Shown: positions 1 to 5,038 of the stretch, piece after piece | How the letters are laid out: each line of letters opens with the position of its first letter | Position numbering within the stretch: the first letter of the stretch is position 1 | Origin: Deltaproteobacteria bacterium | GTDB lineage: Bacteria > Desulfobacterota > DSM-4660 > Desulfatiglandales > HGW-15 | Assembly: GCA_030671095.1 (NCBI GenBank) | Contig: DAOVAK010000261.1 | Span: 1 to 5,038 of the forward strand | Reading direction: 5' to 3' | Length of the DNA stretch: 5,038 nt | The notes under the pieces: generated by a model | Told to the model about the DNA's origin: nothing | Seen by the model: the letters and a program-made list of their open reading frames with translations, nothing else | Databases searched by the model: none | Translations under genes and position numbers: made by a program

Positions 1-32
1 TTCTGTAAATCTCGTCTAATTTAACTGCGAAA

Positions 33-1352
33 ATGCACAATCACAAGGCGCCATACGCAATCATAGCAAAGCCTATCGGTCCAATCTGCAACCTGGACTG
101 CAAGTACTGCTATTACCTTGAGAAGCAGCAACTATTCCAAAGAAACAGCTCGTTCCGCATGTCTAATGAAGTACTTGAAGCTTTCATCAGGCAGAATATC
201 GCTTCACAGGATTTCTCCGAGGTGACGTTTTCATGGCAGGGAGGTGAACCCACACTCTTAGGAGTCAATTTTTTTCGTAAAGTGATTGAACTGCAAAAAA
301 GGTACGCAAATGGTAAAAAGATGAGCAACGCCCTTCAGACCAACGGTGTCTTGCTTGACGACAGGTGGTGCGAGTTTTTAGCCGAAAATCGGTTTCTGGT
401 GGGGTTGAGCATTGACGGACCCCGGGACCTCCATGACTGCTTTCGCGTCGATAAGCATCAACGACCAACCTTTGACAGCGTAATGAAGGGTCTGGAATTT
501 TTAAAGAAACACAACACCCAGTTTAACACTTTGACCGTTGTAAATGACATCAATTCTCGACAACCGCTCAAAGTCTACCGTTTTCTCAAGGAAGTAGGCG
601 AGGGGTTTATGCAATTTATTCCTCTTGTTGAGCGCAAACCCGGTAAAGAAGCAAAGGAATTGGGTTTGGATCTAAGCATGCCGCCTGTTCAGAGTGAAGA
701 AGATAACGAATCATCCGTAACTGAGTGGAGTGTCAAACCCGGTCAATTTGGCGAGTTTTACATACAGATTTTCGATGAATGGGTTCGGTGTGACGTGGGG
801 AAGGGTTTTGTTCAGTTCTTTGATGTCGCTTTGGGCAACTGGATGGGTTTGGGTTCGGGACTGTGCCAGTTCGCTCCTACTTGTGGGCATGCAAGCGTAC
901 TGGAACATAATGGTGATCTGTATTCTTGTGATCATTATGTGTATCCGCAATATAAACTCGGTAACATCCTGGAAAGACCGTTGGATGAACTGATGGATTC
1001 TAATCTCCAGCGTCAATTCGGCCGTAATAAATTGGATTTGCTACCGCAGGACTGCATCAGCTGTGAAGTCCGTTTTGCCTGTAACGGGGAATGTCCGAAA
1101 CATCGTTTTCTAAGAACTTATAGCGGAGAGCCGGGACTGAGTTATCTATGCTCGGCGTATAAGCGTATTTTTGGTCATATGGACCCTTACATGCAGGTTA
1201 TGGCCAGGATTGTTTCCTCTGGCGATGAGGCTTCCCTAATTATGGATTATGTGGCTGATGAGGATAGACAAAAACGGTTTAAAACCGCCAAACGAAATGA
1301 ACCTTGCCCTTGTGGAAGCGGCAAAAAATTCAAGAATTGCTGTGGTCCCTAA
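33..1352 (+). CDS. Anaerobic sulfatase-maturating enzyme (radical SAM/SPASM) with C-terminal SEC-C zinc motif
   Basis: This cytoplasmic radical SAM enzyme would oxidise a Cys or Ser in a type I sulfatase to the catalytic C-alpha-formylglycine without oxygen. The 439-residue protein has the SAM-cluster motif CNLDCKYC (Cys19, Cys23, Cys26), a QGGEP motif at 69-73 that contacts SAM, and a SPASM region with Cys278, 284, 299, 341, 344, 350, 354 and 373. The spacing of these cysteines nearly matches the two auxiliary [4Fe-4S] clusters of characterised anSMEs. Asp300, right after Cys299, sits where the family has its proposed catalytic base. Residues 422-439 form a SEC-C tail (CPCGSG then CCG; Cys425, 427, 436, 437), which probably binds zinc. 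ATG 33 is the first possible start after an in-frame TAA at 6-8, though no good Shine-Dalgarno precedes it. All key residues are present, so it should be active. No sulfatase is in view, so the substrate is unknown; maturation of another peptide cannot be excluded. Confidence 0.93.
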   Translation: MHNHKAPYAIIAKPIGPICNLDCKYCYYLEKQQLFQRNSSFRMSNEVLEAFIRQNIASQDFSEVTFSWQGGEPTLLGVNFFRKVIELQKRYANGKKMSNALQTNGVLLDDRWCEFLAENRFLVGLSIDGPRDLHDCFRVDKHQRPTFDSVMKGLEFLKKHNTQFNTLTVVNDINSRQPLKVYRFLKEVGEGFMQFIPLVERKPGKEAKELGLDLSMPPVQSEEDNESSVTEWSVKPGQFGEFYIQIFDEWVRCDVGKGFVQFFDVALGNWMGLGSGLCQFAPTCGHASVLEHNGDLYSCDHYVYPQYKLGNILERPLDELMDSNLQRQFGRNKLDLLPQDCISCEVRFACNGECPKHRFLRTYSGEPGLSYLCSAYKRIFGHMDPYMQVMARIVSSGDEASLIMDYVADEDRQKRFKTAKRNEPCPCGSGKKFKNCCGP

Positions 1353-1396
1353 GCTAATGTTCTCCTAAAACTATCAAATAGAAAACGAGAATTAAA

Positions 1397-1549
1397 ATGA
1401 GGATTCTGCGTTTTTGTTCCTATCGAAAAGCACCATATTCTCTGCTCCAAGCTATTCGAAGAAATTCACGATACCTACCTTTAATCGACAGACTGATTAA
1501 AGGCGATGAGGTTTTGATTCTGATACGAAATCTTCACTCTCAGAAGTGA
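1397..1549 (+). pseudogene. 50-codon ORF, possible Phd/YefM-type antitoxin remnant
   Basis: A small ORF (ATG 1397, TGA 1547-1549) encodes 50 residues. Residues 22-44 read RNSRYLPLIDRL followed by IKGDEVLILIR. This resembles the N-terminal DNA-binding part of Phd-type antitoxins, where a helix ending in 'LIDR' is followed by 'GEEVII.R'. Intact members run on for another 30 or more residues with a 'KPVAKL'-like segment. Here the frame stops at once, and the first ~20 residues match nothing I recognise. There is no clear ribosome binding site and no toxin partner nearby. It lies in AT-rich sequence next to other broken genes, so a decayed fragment is more likely than a working gene. The similarity is weak and could be chance; the ORF may be non-coding. 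Confidence 0.25.
1436..1462 (+). repeat. Upstream copy of a two-part direct repeat
   Basis: The 8-mer tattctct (1436-1443) and, five bases later, the 14-mer aagctattcgaaga (1449-1462) both recur exactly and in the same order at 2478-2507, where the spacer is eight bases. The 14-mer contains the palindrome ttcgaa. This copy lies inside the doubtful 50-codon ORF. The two copies bracket the dehydratase and transposase relics. Their origin (duplication, recombination scar or chance) is not clear. Confidence 0.5.
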
Positions 1550-1594
1550 ACACTACTGATACTACAGTTGTATCGGACAATGAGAAAAGATAGA

Positions 1595-2184
1595 ATGGAA
1601 ACAGCAAGTCCCTTCACCGCCAGAGCCATGGTGGATGCAAGTCCGGAAAAATCGACTGTATGACCGGGGCCGCATTAACGATGATGGACCACAACGGAAC
1701 TGCTAAGGCCGGCCATCTCAAGCAGAAAGTGATCTACATGATCCACCGAGCGGAAACGCTTTATGGCTGCAGTCTGGCCGCTTCATACGAGGGGCACAAA
1801 GAGCCGTCCGGCACTTTTTTTATCGATCCGGTTCTGGCAAACTCTTCCAAGATTCACGAAGGTCGAAAAATGGCTGAGGCAACCCGCCTGATGATCGATG
1901 TCGCCGGTGGTTTTGTCGCTGACCTTCTTTCTGATCGCGATCTGGAAAATGAAAACATCGGACCCCTGATTAAAAAATACTTGAAGGGTGCGTCCGATAT
2001 ACCGACCGAAAAGCGTGTTAAGATGTACCGGTTGATTGAAAAGATGGCCATGGAAAGTGCCGATACCATCTCCGATATTCACGGCGGCGGCTCACCCGAG
2101 GCTCACCGAATCACCATTTTCCGGGAAAGCAACATCGACGCCAAGAAAAAAGCGGCTAAGCGCTTAGCTGGAATTGACGATTAA
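1595..2184 (+). pseudogene. C-terminal fragment of a 4-hydroxybutyryl-CoA dehydratase / 4-hydroxyphenylacetate 3-hydroxylase family protein
   Basis: Intact family members are FAD proteins of roughly 490 residues; the 4-hydroxybutyryl-CoA dehydratase branch also carries a [4Fe-4S] cluster. Only the C-terminal ~190 codons remain. The first ATG, at 1660, hides the true extent, because the same frame upstream reads LHRQSHGGCK (1612-1641). This is the conserved H-x6-C segment that supplies two cluster ligands (His292 and Cys299 in the Clostridium aminobutyricum enzyme), followed by the conserved Lys. The other two ligands (Cys99, Cys103), the N-terminal half and most of the FAD site are gone. Tyr296 of that enzyme is His here, so the ancestor may belong to another subgroup. 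The end at TAA 2182-2184 looks natural. The frame is closed by TAG at 1591-1593. The codons for METAS at 1595-1609, one frame over, may continue the homology if one base was lost near 1610. There is no promoter or ribosome binding site. This is a dead fragment. Confidence 0.8.
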
Positions 2185-2276
2185 TTAATGATAAGAAGAC
2201 TTTGGAATTGATTTCGGACCTTGAATAAAGAGAAATTTCATTGTTGATACCGGAACGAAATATTCAATGCATTTAT

Positions 2277-2471
2277 CGGCTCAAAACCTAGATTCGGGGA
2301 ACCCACACGCATGTGTCGAGCAAGCGTTTGGATCGGTATCTGGCTGAATTCTCGTATCGGTTTAATCGTCGCTTTAAACACCGTCGTGATACCATCTTTG
2401 ATCGTTTAGTGACAGCTTGCTGTACGACGCAAGCGGTTACGTATCGACAGCTGGTTTCTGCTTTAAGTTGA
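2277..2471 (+). pseudogene. IS1595/ISXO2-type transposase, C-terminal remnant with in-frame stop
   Basis: Reading from 2292 to TGA 2469-2471 gives a 59-residue tail containing GTHTHVSSKRLDRYL, then AEFSYRFNRRF, then TIFDRLVTACC and a final TYRQLVSAL. This is the classic C-terminus of IS1595-family (ISXO2-like) DDE transposases, whose members read '.GTHxxVS.KHL.RYLxEFxxRFNRR'. Just upstream in the same frame the codons give RLKT, a TAG at 2289-2291, then IRGTH. The family normally has Trp at the TAG position, so a TGG to TAG change is likely. The catalytic DDE core, the zinc-ribbon N-terminus and the left end of the element are missing, and no terminal inverted repeat is evident. It cannot be active. 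It shows that an insertion sequence once sat directly upstream of sat. Confidence 0.82.
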
Positions 2472-2495
2472 TAATACTATTCTCTATTATATAAA
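2468..2495 (+). promoter_or_regulatory. Candidate sigma70-type promoter for sat
   Basis: TTGATA (2468-2473) and TATAAA (2490-2495) are separated by 16 bases. They lie in the most AT-rich part of the gap before sat and would give a transcript starting about 20 bases upstream of the ATG. The -35 hexamer overlaps the stop codon of the transposase relic. This is a consensus match only; TATATA at 2488 is an alternative -10 with poorer spacing. Confidence 0.5.
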
Positions 2496-2507
2496 GCTAT
2501 TCGAAGA
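2478..2507 (+). repeat. Downstream copy of a two-part direct repeat
   Basis: This is the second copy of tattctct (2478-2485) and aagctattcgaaga (2494-2507), here separated by attatata. It overlaps the candidate -10 region and the predicted start of the sat transcript. The sat-side spacer is three bases longer than in the upstream copy, and those extra A/T bases form part of the candidate -10 box. Confidence 0.5.
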
Positions 2508-2511
2508 GGAT

Positions 2512-2518
2512 AAGGAGG
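2512..2518 (+). promoter_or_regulatory. Strong Shine-Dalgarno site of sat
   Basis: AAGGAGG is a near-perfect anti-16S match that ends four bases before ATG 2523. The spacing is slightly short, but the match supports this ATG and suggests efficient translation. Confidence 0.8.
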
Positions 2519-2522
2519 AAAA

Positions 2523-3713
2523 ATGTCACATCTGGTGTCACCTCATGGGGGTAAACTAATCTTGAGGTTACTCAAAGGCGAGGAGTCGACTGAGGCCAAA
2601 AAGAGGGCGAGGGAGCTACCCAAGATTCATATGACCTCCAGGGAGACTTCCGATCTAATCATGATCGGCATCGGCGCATTTAGCCCACTGTCCGGATTCA
2701 TGGGAAGAGAGGACTGGCAGGGGATCTGTAAGAATTTCACAATGGCTAACGGGATATTCTGGCCGATCCCGATCACCCTTTCGATATCCGGTGATAATGC
2801 CTCAAGAATAAAAGAAGGCAGTGAAGTAGCGCTCATTGATGGCGAAAGTGAAGAATTAATGGGCACCATGAGGATAGAGGAGAAATATACCATCGATAAA
2901 GGATATGAGTGTAAGGAAGTCTTCAGGACAGATGACCCAAAGCACCCAGGGGTGGCTAAGGTAATGGCCCAAGGAGAATTTAATCTAGCAGGCCCGGTAA
3001 GGGTGTTCAGTGAGCTCGACTATCCTGACCGGTTCCCCGATCTCTATGCCCGCCCTGAGGAGACACGCGCTATGTTTGAAGAACGAGGATGGCAGACGAT
3101 CGCGGTCCTCCAGCTCAGAAATCCCATGCACCGATCTCACGAGTACCTCGCTAAGATCGCCCTTGAGGTATCTGATGGCCTTTTTGTACACCAGCTTGTA
3201 GGGAAGTTGAAAGAAGGGGATATCCCCGCTGAGGTGAGGGTGCGATGCGTCGAGACGGTGGTTGATCATTACTTTCCAAGGGAGAGGGTCGTTACTAAGG
3301 TCTACCCCATGGAGATGAGGTACGCTGGCCCCAGGGAGGCCCTGCTCCACGCAATCTTTCGCCAGAACTACGGAGCAAGCCACATGATTATCGGGCGTGA
3401 TCACGCAGGCGTAGGGGCCTACTATGGAGCATTTGATGCCCAGAGGATATTCCACGAGATCCCAGAGGATGTATTGGGTATTAAGATACTCCCGATAGAT
3501 TGGACTTTTTACTGCTATAAGTGTAAGGCAATGGCCTCCTCGAAGACCTGTCCCCACGGTGAGAAGGACCATCTCCTTTTGAGTGGTACCCTGTTGCGCG
3601 AGATGCTTACTGAGGGGAAGCCTGTTCCGGAGGAGTTCAGCCGTCCAGAGGTGCTGGCCATACTGAGGGAGTATTATTCAGGTTTAAACAAGTCAATGGA
3701 GAGCGATTTCTGA
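2523..3713 (+). CDS. sat: Sulfate adenylyltransferase (ATP sulfurylase)
   Basis: The product makes adenosine 5'-phosphosulfate and pyrophosphate from ATP and sulfate in the cytoplasm. This is the activation step of dissimilatory sulfate reduction, and it runs in reverse in sulfur oxidisers. The 396-residue protein is a full-length prokaryotic homo-oligomeric Sat. It has an N-terminal PUA-like domain (about 1-165, opening with the typical LVSPHGGK) and a nucleotidyltransferase domain (about 175-390). The latter contains [10 protein letters not shown] (197-206; the QxRNPxHxxH ATP/sulfate motif) and GRDHAG (291-296). Cys331, Cys334 and Cys343, with His345 or His350 nearby, match the zinc site of the Thermus-like Sat group. 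There is no fused APS kinase domain. The start is fixed by a strong ribosome binding site and by the family N-terminus. It is co-transcribed with the membrane protein one base downstream. Arg is encoded mainly by AGG/AGA (17 of 27), unlike the maturase upstream. A dissimilatory role is inferred from type and context; aprBA and dsrAB are not in view. Confidence 0.96.
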   Translation: MSHLVSPHGGKLILRLLKGEESTEAKKRARELPKIHMTSRETSDLIMIGIGAFSPLSGFMGREDWQGICKNFTMANGIFWPIPITLSISGDNASRIKEGSEVALIDGESEELMGTMRIEEKYTIDKGYECKEVFRTDDPKHPGVAKVMAQGEFNLAGPVRVFSELDYPDRFPDLYARPEETRAMFEERGWQTIAVLQLRNPMHRSHEYLAKIALEVSDGLFVHQLVGKLKEGDIPAEVRVRCVETVVDHYFPRERVVTKVYPMEMRYAGPREALLHAIFRQNYGASHMIIGRDHAGVGAYYGAFDAQRIFHEIPEDVLGIKILPIDWTFYCYKCKAMASSKTCPHGEKDHLLLSGTLLREMLTEGKPVPEEFSRPEVLAILREYYSGLNKSMESDF

Positions 3714-3714
3714 A

Positions 3715-4689
3715 GTGATTAATCCGGGTGTATTACTTCTTTTGGGCTTTATTCTCGGGGTGCTCACGGGGTTCTTTGGGGTAGGTGGCGGTTGGCTGCT
3801 GACGCCTGCCTTGAATATCCTGGGCCTGCCCATGGTCTATGCAATCGGAACGGGACTTTTCACGCTCGTGGGTAAGACCCTCTACGCTGCAACGAGGCAC
3901 CATAAACTCGGGAATGTGGATATCAAGCTCGGTATCATTATGGGGATCTCCAGCACTCCGGGGGTGGAGTTAGGAAAGAGGGTTGTGTTTTATCTGGAAA
4001 GGGTAAACCTTGCAGGAACGTATGTAAGGGTAGCATATATGGTGCTCATGCTTATCATCTCCCTTTCGATGCTGAGAGAGTGCTATGGTTACTGGAAAAC
4101 GGATCGAAGGGAAAAAGGCGGTGAGGGGGTAGAAGGGCAGGATCAAACTTCCAGCCTCACACGCAGTGTCTATCAAATCGGGCTCCCTCCAAGGATTTCT
4201 CTTCCTCATTCAGGAGTCAATTCCCTCTCCTTATGGGTGATCATTGCCTCCGGGGTTTTCATCGGTTTCCTCTCGGGTTTTATGGGGATTGGGGGTGGAT
4301 TTATCGGTTTGCCATTATTGATCTACGTAATTGGGGTACCGACCATCATTGCCGTAGGCACCTCTCTCGTCGTAGTGCTCATCACCTCATGTTATGGAAC
4401 TGGCGTGTATGCCCTTGCGGGGTATGTGGAATGGATAACTGCTTTAATAATACTCGCTGGCTCTCTTCTCGGCATTCAGCTGGGGGTTTATGCGACCAAA
4501 TATGTTACGGGCATGAAGATAAGGGTTCTGTTTGCAATGTTGGTCTTTGTTGTAGCGGTATCTGTTTTCCTGAAGCAGATGAATATGGCAACTATCAGCA
4601 GCTACCTTGTAATGAGCGCAGCCTGTGCGCTCTGTTTTGCCATTCTCCTTCCATTGGGGAAAAACCTTCTGCACCGGACTACTTCGTAG
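3715..4689 (+). CDS. TauE/SafE-family membrane transporter, probably for a sulfur anion
   Basis: This is an integral inner-membrane protein of 324 residues with about eight hydrophobic segments (roughly 5-33, 41-58, 71-88, 103-121, 171-200, 205-228, 236-260 and 268-315, the last probably two helices). It shows the internal duplication of the family. GVLTGFFGVGGG at 15-26 is echoed by GFLSGFMGIGGG at 184-195. Each copy is followed by a matching 'LxP..x.IGVP...A.GTSL'-like stretch (29-48 and 199-218). A charged, poorly conserved linker lies between the halves (about 123-168). Family members carry sulfite, sulfoacetate, sulfate or other anions across the membrane. The start is GTG 3715, one base after the sat stop, with GGAGAG at 3698-3703 inside the sat end as a distant ribosome binding site. 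Tight coupling to sat suggests sulfate uptake or export of sulfite or sulfate. Direction and substrate cannot be read from the sequence. Confidence 0.9.
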   Translation: MINPGVLLLLGFILGVLTGFFGVGGGWLLTPALNILGLPMVYAIGTGLFTLVGKTLYAATRHHKLGNVDIKLGIIMGISSTPGVELGKRVVFYLERVNLAGTYVRVAYMVLMLIISLSMLRECYGYWKTDRREKGGEGVEGQDQTSSLTRSVYQIGLPPRISLPHSGVNSLSLWVIIASGVFIGFLSGFMGIGGGFIGLPLLIYVIGVPTIIAVGTSLVVVLITSCYGTGVYALAGYVEWITALIILAGSLLGIQLGVYATKYVTGMKIRVLFAMLVFVVAVSVFLKQMNMATISSYLVMSAACALCFAILLPLGKNLLHRTTS

Positions 4690-4713
4690 AGAATATACTC
4701 CTTGCCGACAGGG

Positions 4714-4865
4714 GATCTTAACATCACATTAAGGCGAATTCCATCCTTGACAAACTTCAGGCAAGAGCGATTAAAGATGGCATTCCTTACCAAACGCTAA
4801 TATCCAGCATCCTACACCGCTTCGTAGCAGGCCGTCTTGTAGAAAAACGGAGATCGAACCAATAA
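4714..4865 (+). pseudogene. Frameshifted C-terminal remnant of a 'GIPYQTLISSILH' type antitoxin
   Basis: The frame from 4731 to TAA 4863-4865 encodes 44 residues. It includes ILDKLQARAI, then KDGIPYQTLISSILHRF, then VAGRLVEKR. This is the hallmark C-terminus of a small CopG/ribbon-helix-helix-like antitoxin family, normally ~90-100 residues long, that is found widely in proteobacteria with RelE-like toxins. The preceding beta-strand (family 'INIRLS') is visible as DLNITL at 4714-4731 in another frame. One lost A near 4731-4733 (ttaaagg to ttaagg) would restore a continuous reading. The N-terminal half is absent, with the tauE stop only 24 bases upstream. The in-frame TAA at 4719-4721 leaves no normal start, and there is no toxin gene on either side. 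It is a decayed fragment. Confidence 0.72.
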
Positions 4866-4873
4866 AGATTGAC

Positions 4874-4910
4874 ACGACCCGAAAGGTCGTATTTCCCGCT
4901 AACGGCGGGA
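4874..4910. other. Two adjacent short hairpins downstream of the sat-tauE operon
   Basis: Hairpin one pairs acgacc (4874-4879) with ggtcgt (4885-4890) around a cgaaa loop. Hairpin two pairs tcccgc (4894-4899) with gcggga (4905-4910) around taacg. Both are perfect 6-bp stems with 5-base loops, separated by three bases. Neither is followed by a T-run, so they are poor intrinsic terminators. They might instead protect or punctuate the 3' end of the operon transcript, or be a REP-like repeat. The stems can be seen directly; function is unknown. Confidence 0.45.
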
Positions 4911-4917
4911 TTCAGGA

Positions 4918-4954
4918 AGCCCGTGGGGAAACCAAAGGATAGGGGGACGGGGCT
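4918..4954. other. Long-loop stem in G-rich sequence
   Basis: agcccgt (4918-4924) can pair with acggggct (4947-4954) with one bulged G, closing a 22-base loop rich in G. It follows directly after the two shorter hairpins, so the three may form one structured unit of about 80 bases. The rest of the window, 4955-5038, has no recognisable gene or RNA that I can support. A short open frame runs in from the right edge on the - strand, but it is too short to judge. Confidence 0.3.
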
Positions 4955-5038
4955 AAATAATTAATCAAAAAGCGGAAACACGCGGTTTATCTTGTTATTG
5001 GGCGGTAAGACAGCACGACGGCTTGGAATGAGTCAACC

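Noticed and set aside
711..1016. Open frames on both strands inside the maturase gene
   Set aside because: The maturase frame carries all expected cluster cysteines across this stretch, so these frames are shadows.
2985..3572. 195-codon open frame on the - strand opposite sat
   Set aside because: It lies wholly inside the well-supported sat gene and has no recognisable domain; it is a shadow of sat codon use.
4233..4721. 162-codon + strand frame overlapping the 3' half of the TauE/SafE gene
   Set aside because: It is Cys/Trp/His-rich, has no family resemblance and overlaps clear transmembrane repeats in the real frame.
4885..4915. Intrinsic terminator for sat-tauE
   Set aside because: The hairpins lack a following T-run, so termination here is not supported by the sequence.
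4866..4965. Possible cyclic-di-GMP (GEMM) or cobalamin riboswitch
   Set aside because: A cgaaag hairpin and a ggggaaacc string are suggestive, but the conserved elements are in the wrong order or missing, and no gene follows within the window.
1..5038. CRISPR array, tRNA, rRNA or integrase attachment site
   Set aside because: I saw no regularly spaced repeats, no tRNA-like cloverleaf or GTTCRA arm in a proper context, no rRNA sequence and no integrase.

Overview
The window looks like the chromosome of an anaerobic bacterium, most likely a sulfate reducer of the Desulfobacterota (old Deltaproteobacteria) or a close relative. The reasons are an oxygen-sensitive radical SAM sulfatase maturase, a prokaryotic ATP sulfurylase coupled to a TauE/SafE-type transporter, and a decayed fragment of the 4-hydroxybutyryl-CoA dehydratase family. 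No rRNA or housekeeping marker is present, so the taxonomic placement is an inference. All recognisable genes and relics lie on the + strand.

Layout. (1) 33-1352: an intact anaerobic sulfatase-maturating enzyme with a C-terminal SEC-C zinc tail; no sulfatase substrate lies in the window. (2) 1353-2471: a stretch of gene wreckage. It holds a 50-codon ORF that faintly resembles a Phd-type antitoxin (1397-1549), the C-terminal ~190 codons of a [4Fe-4S]/FAD 4-hydroxybutyryl-CoA dehydratase-like protein (about 1595-2184), and the last ~65 codons of an IS1595/ISXO2-type transposase interrupted by a TAG (about 2277-2471). A two-part direct repeat (1436-1462 and 2478-2507) brackets most of this wreckage. 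(3) 2468-4689: a candidate promoter, a strong Shine-Dalgarno site, sat (ATP sulfurylase), and one base later a GTG-started TauE/SafE membrane protein. These two genes form a clear operon. (4) 4690-5038: a frameshifted antitoxin tail of the 'GIPYQTLISSILH' type, followed by a cluster of short hairpins and G-rich sequence with no recognisable gene.

How the genes work together. sat and the TauE/SafE gene form a plausible sulfur unit: the transporter moves sulfate, sulfite or another sulfur anion, and ATP sulfurylase activates sulfate to APS. The maturase is connected to sulfur only loosely, since sulfatases release sulfate, and nothing in the sequence ties it to the sat operon. The Arg codon preference of sat-tauE (mostly AGG/AGA) differs from that of the maturase and the two larger relics (mostly or entirely CGN). 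This suggests that the sat operon and the upstream segment have different histories, joined across an insertion and deletion hot spot. I found no convincing undescribed system here. The most informative features are the relic zone, the position of the sat promoter at the edge of the dead insertion sequence, and the compositional break.
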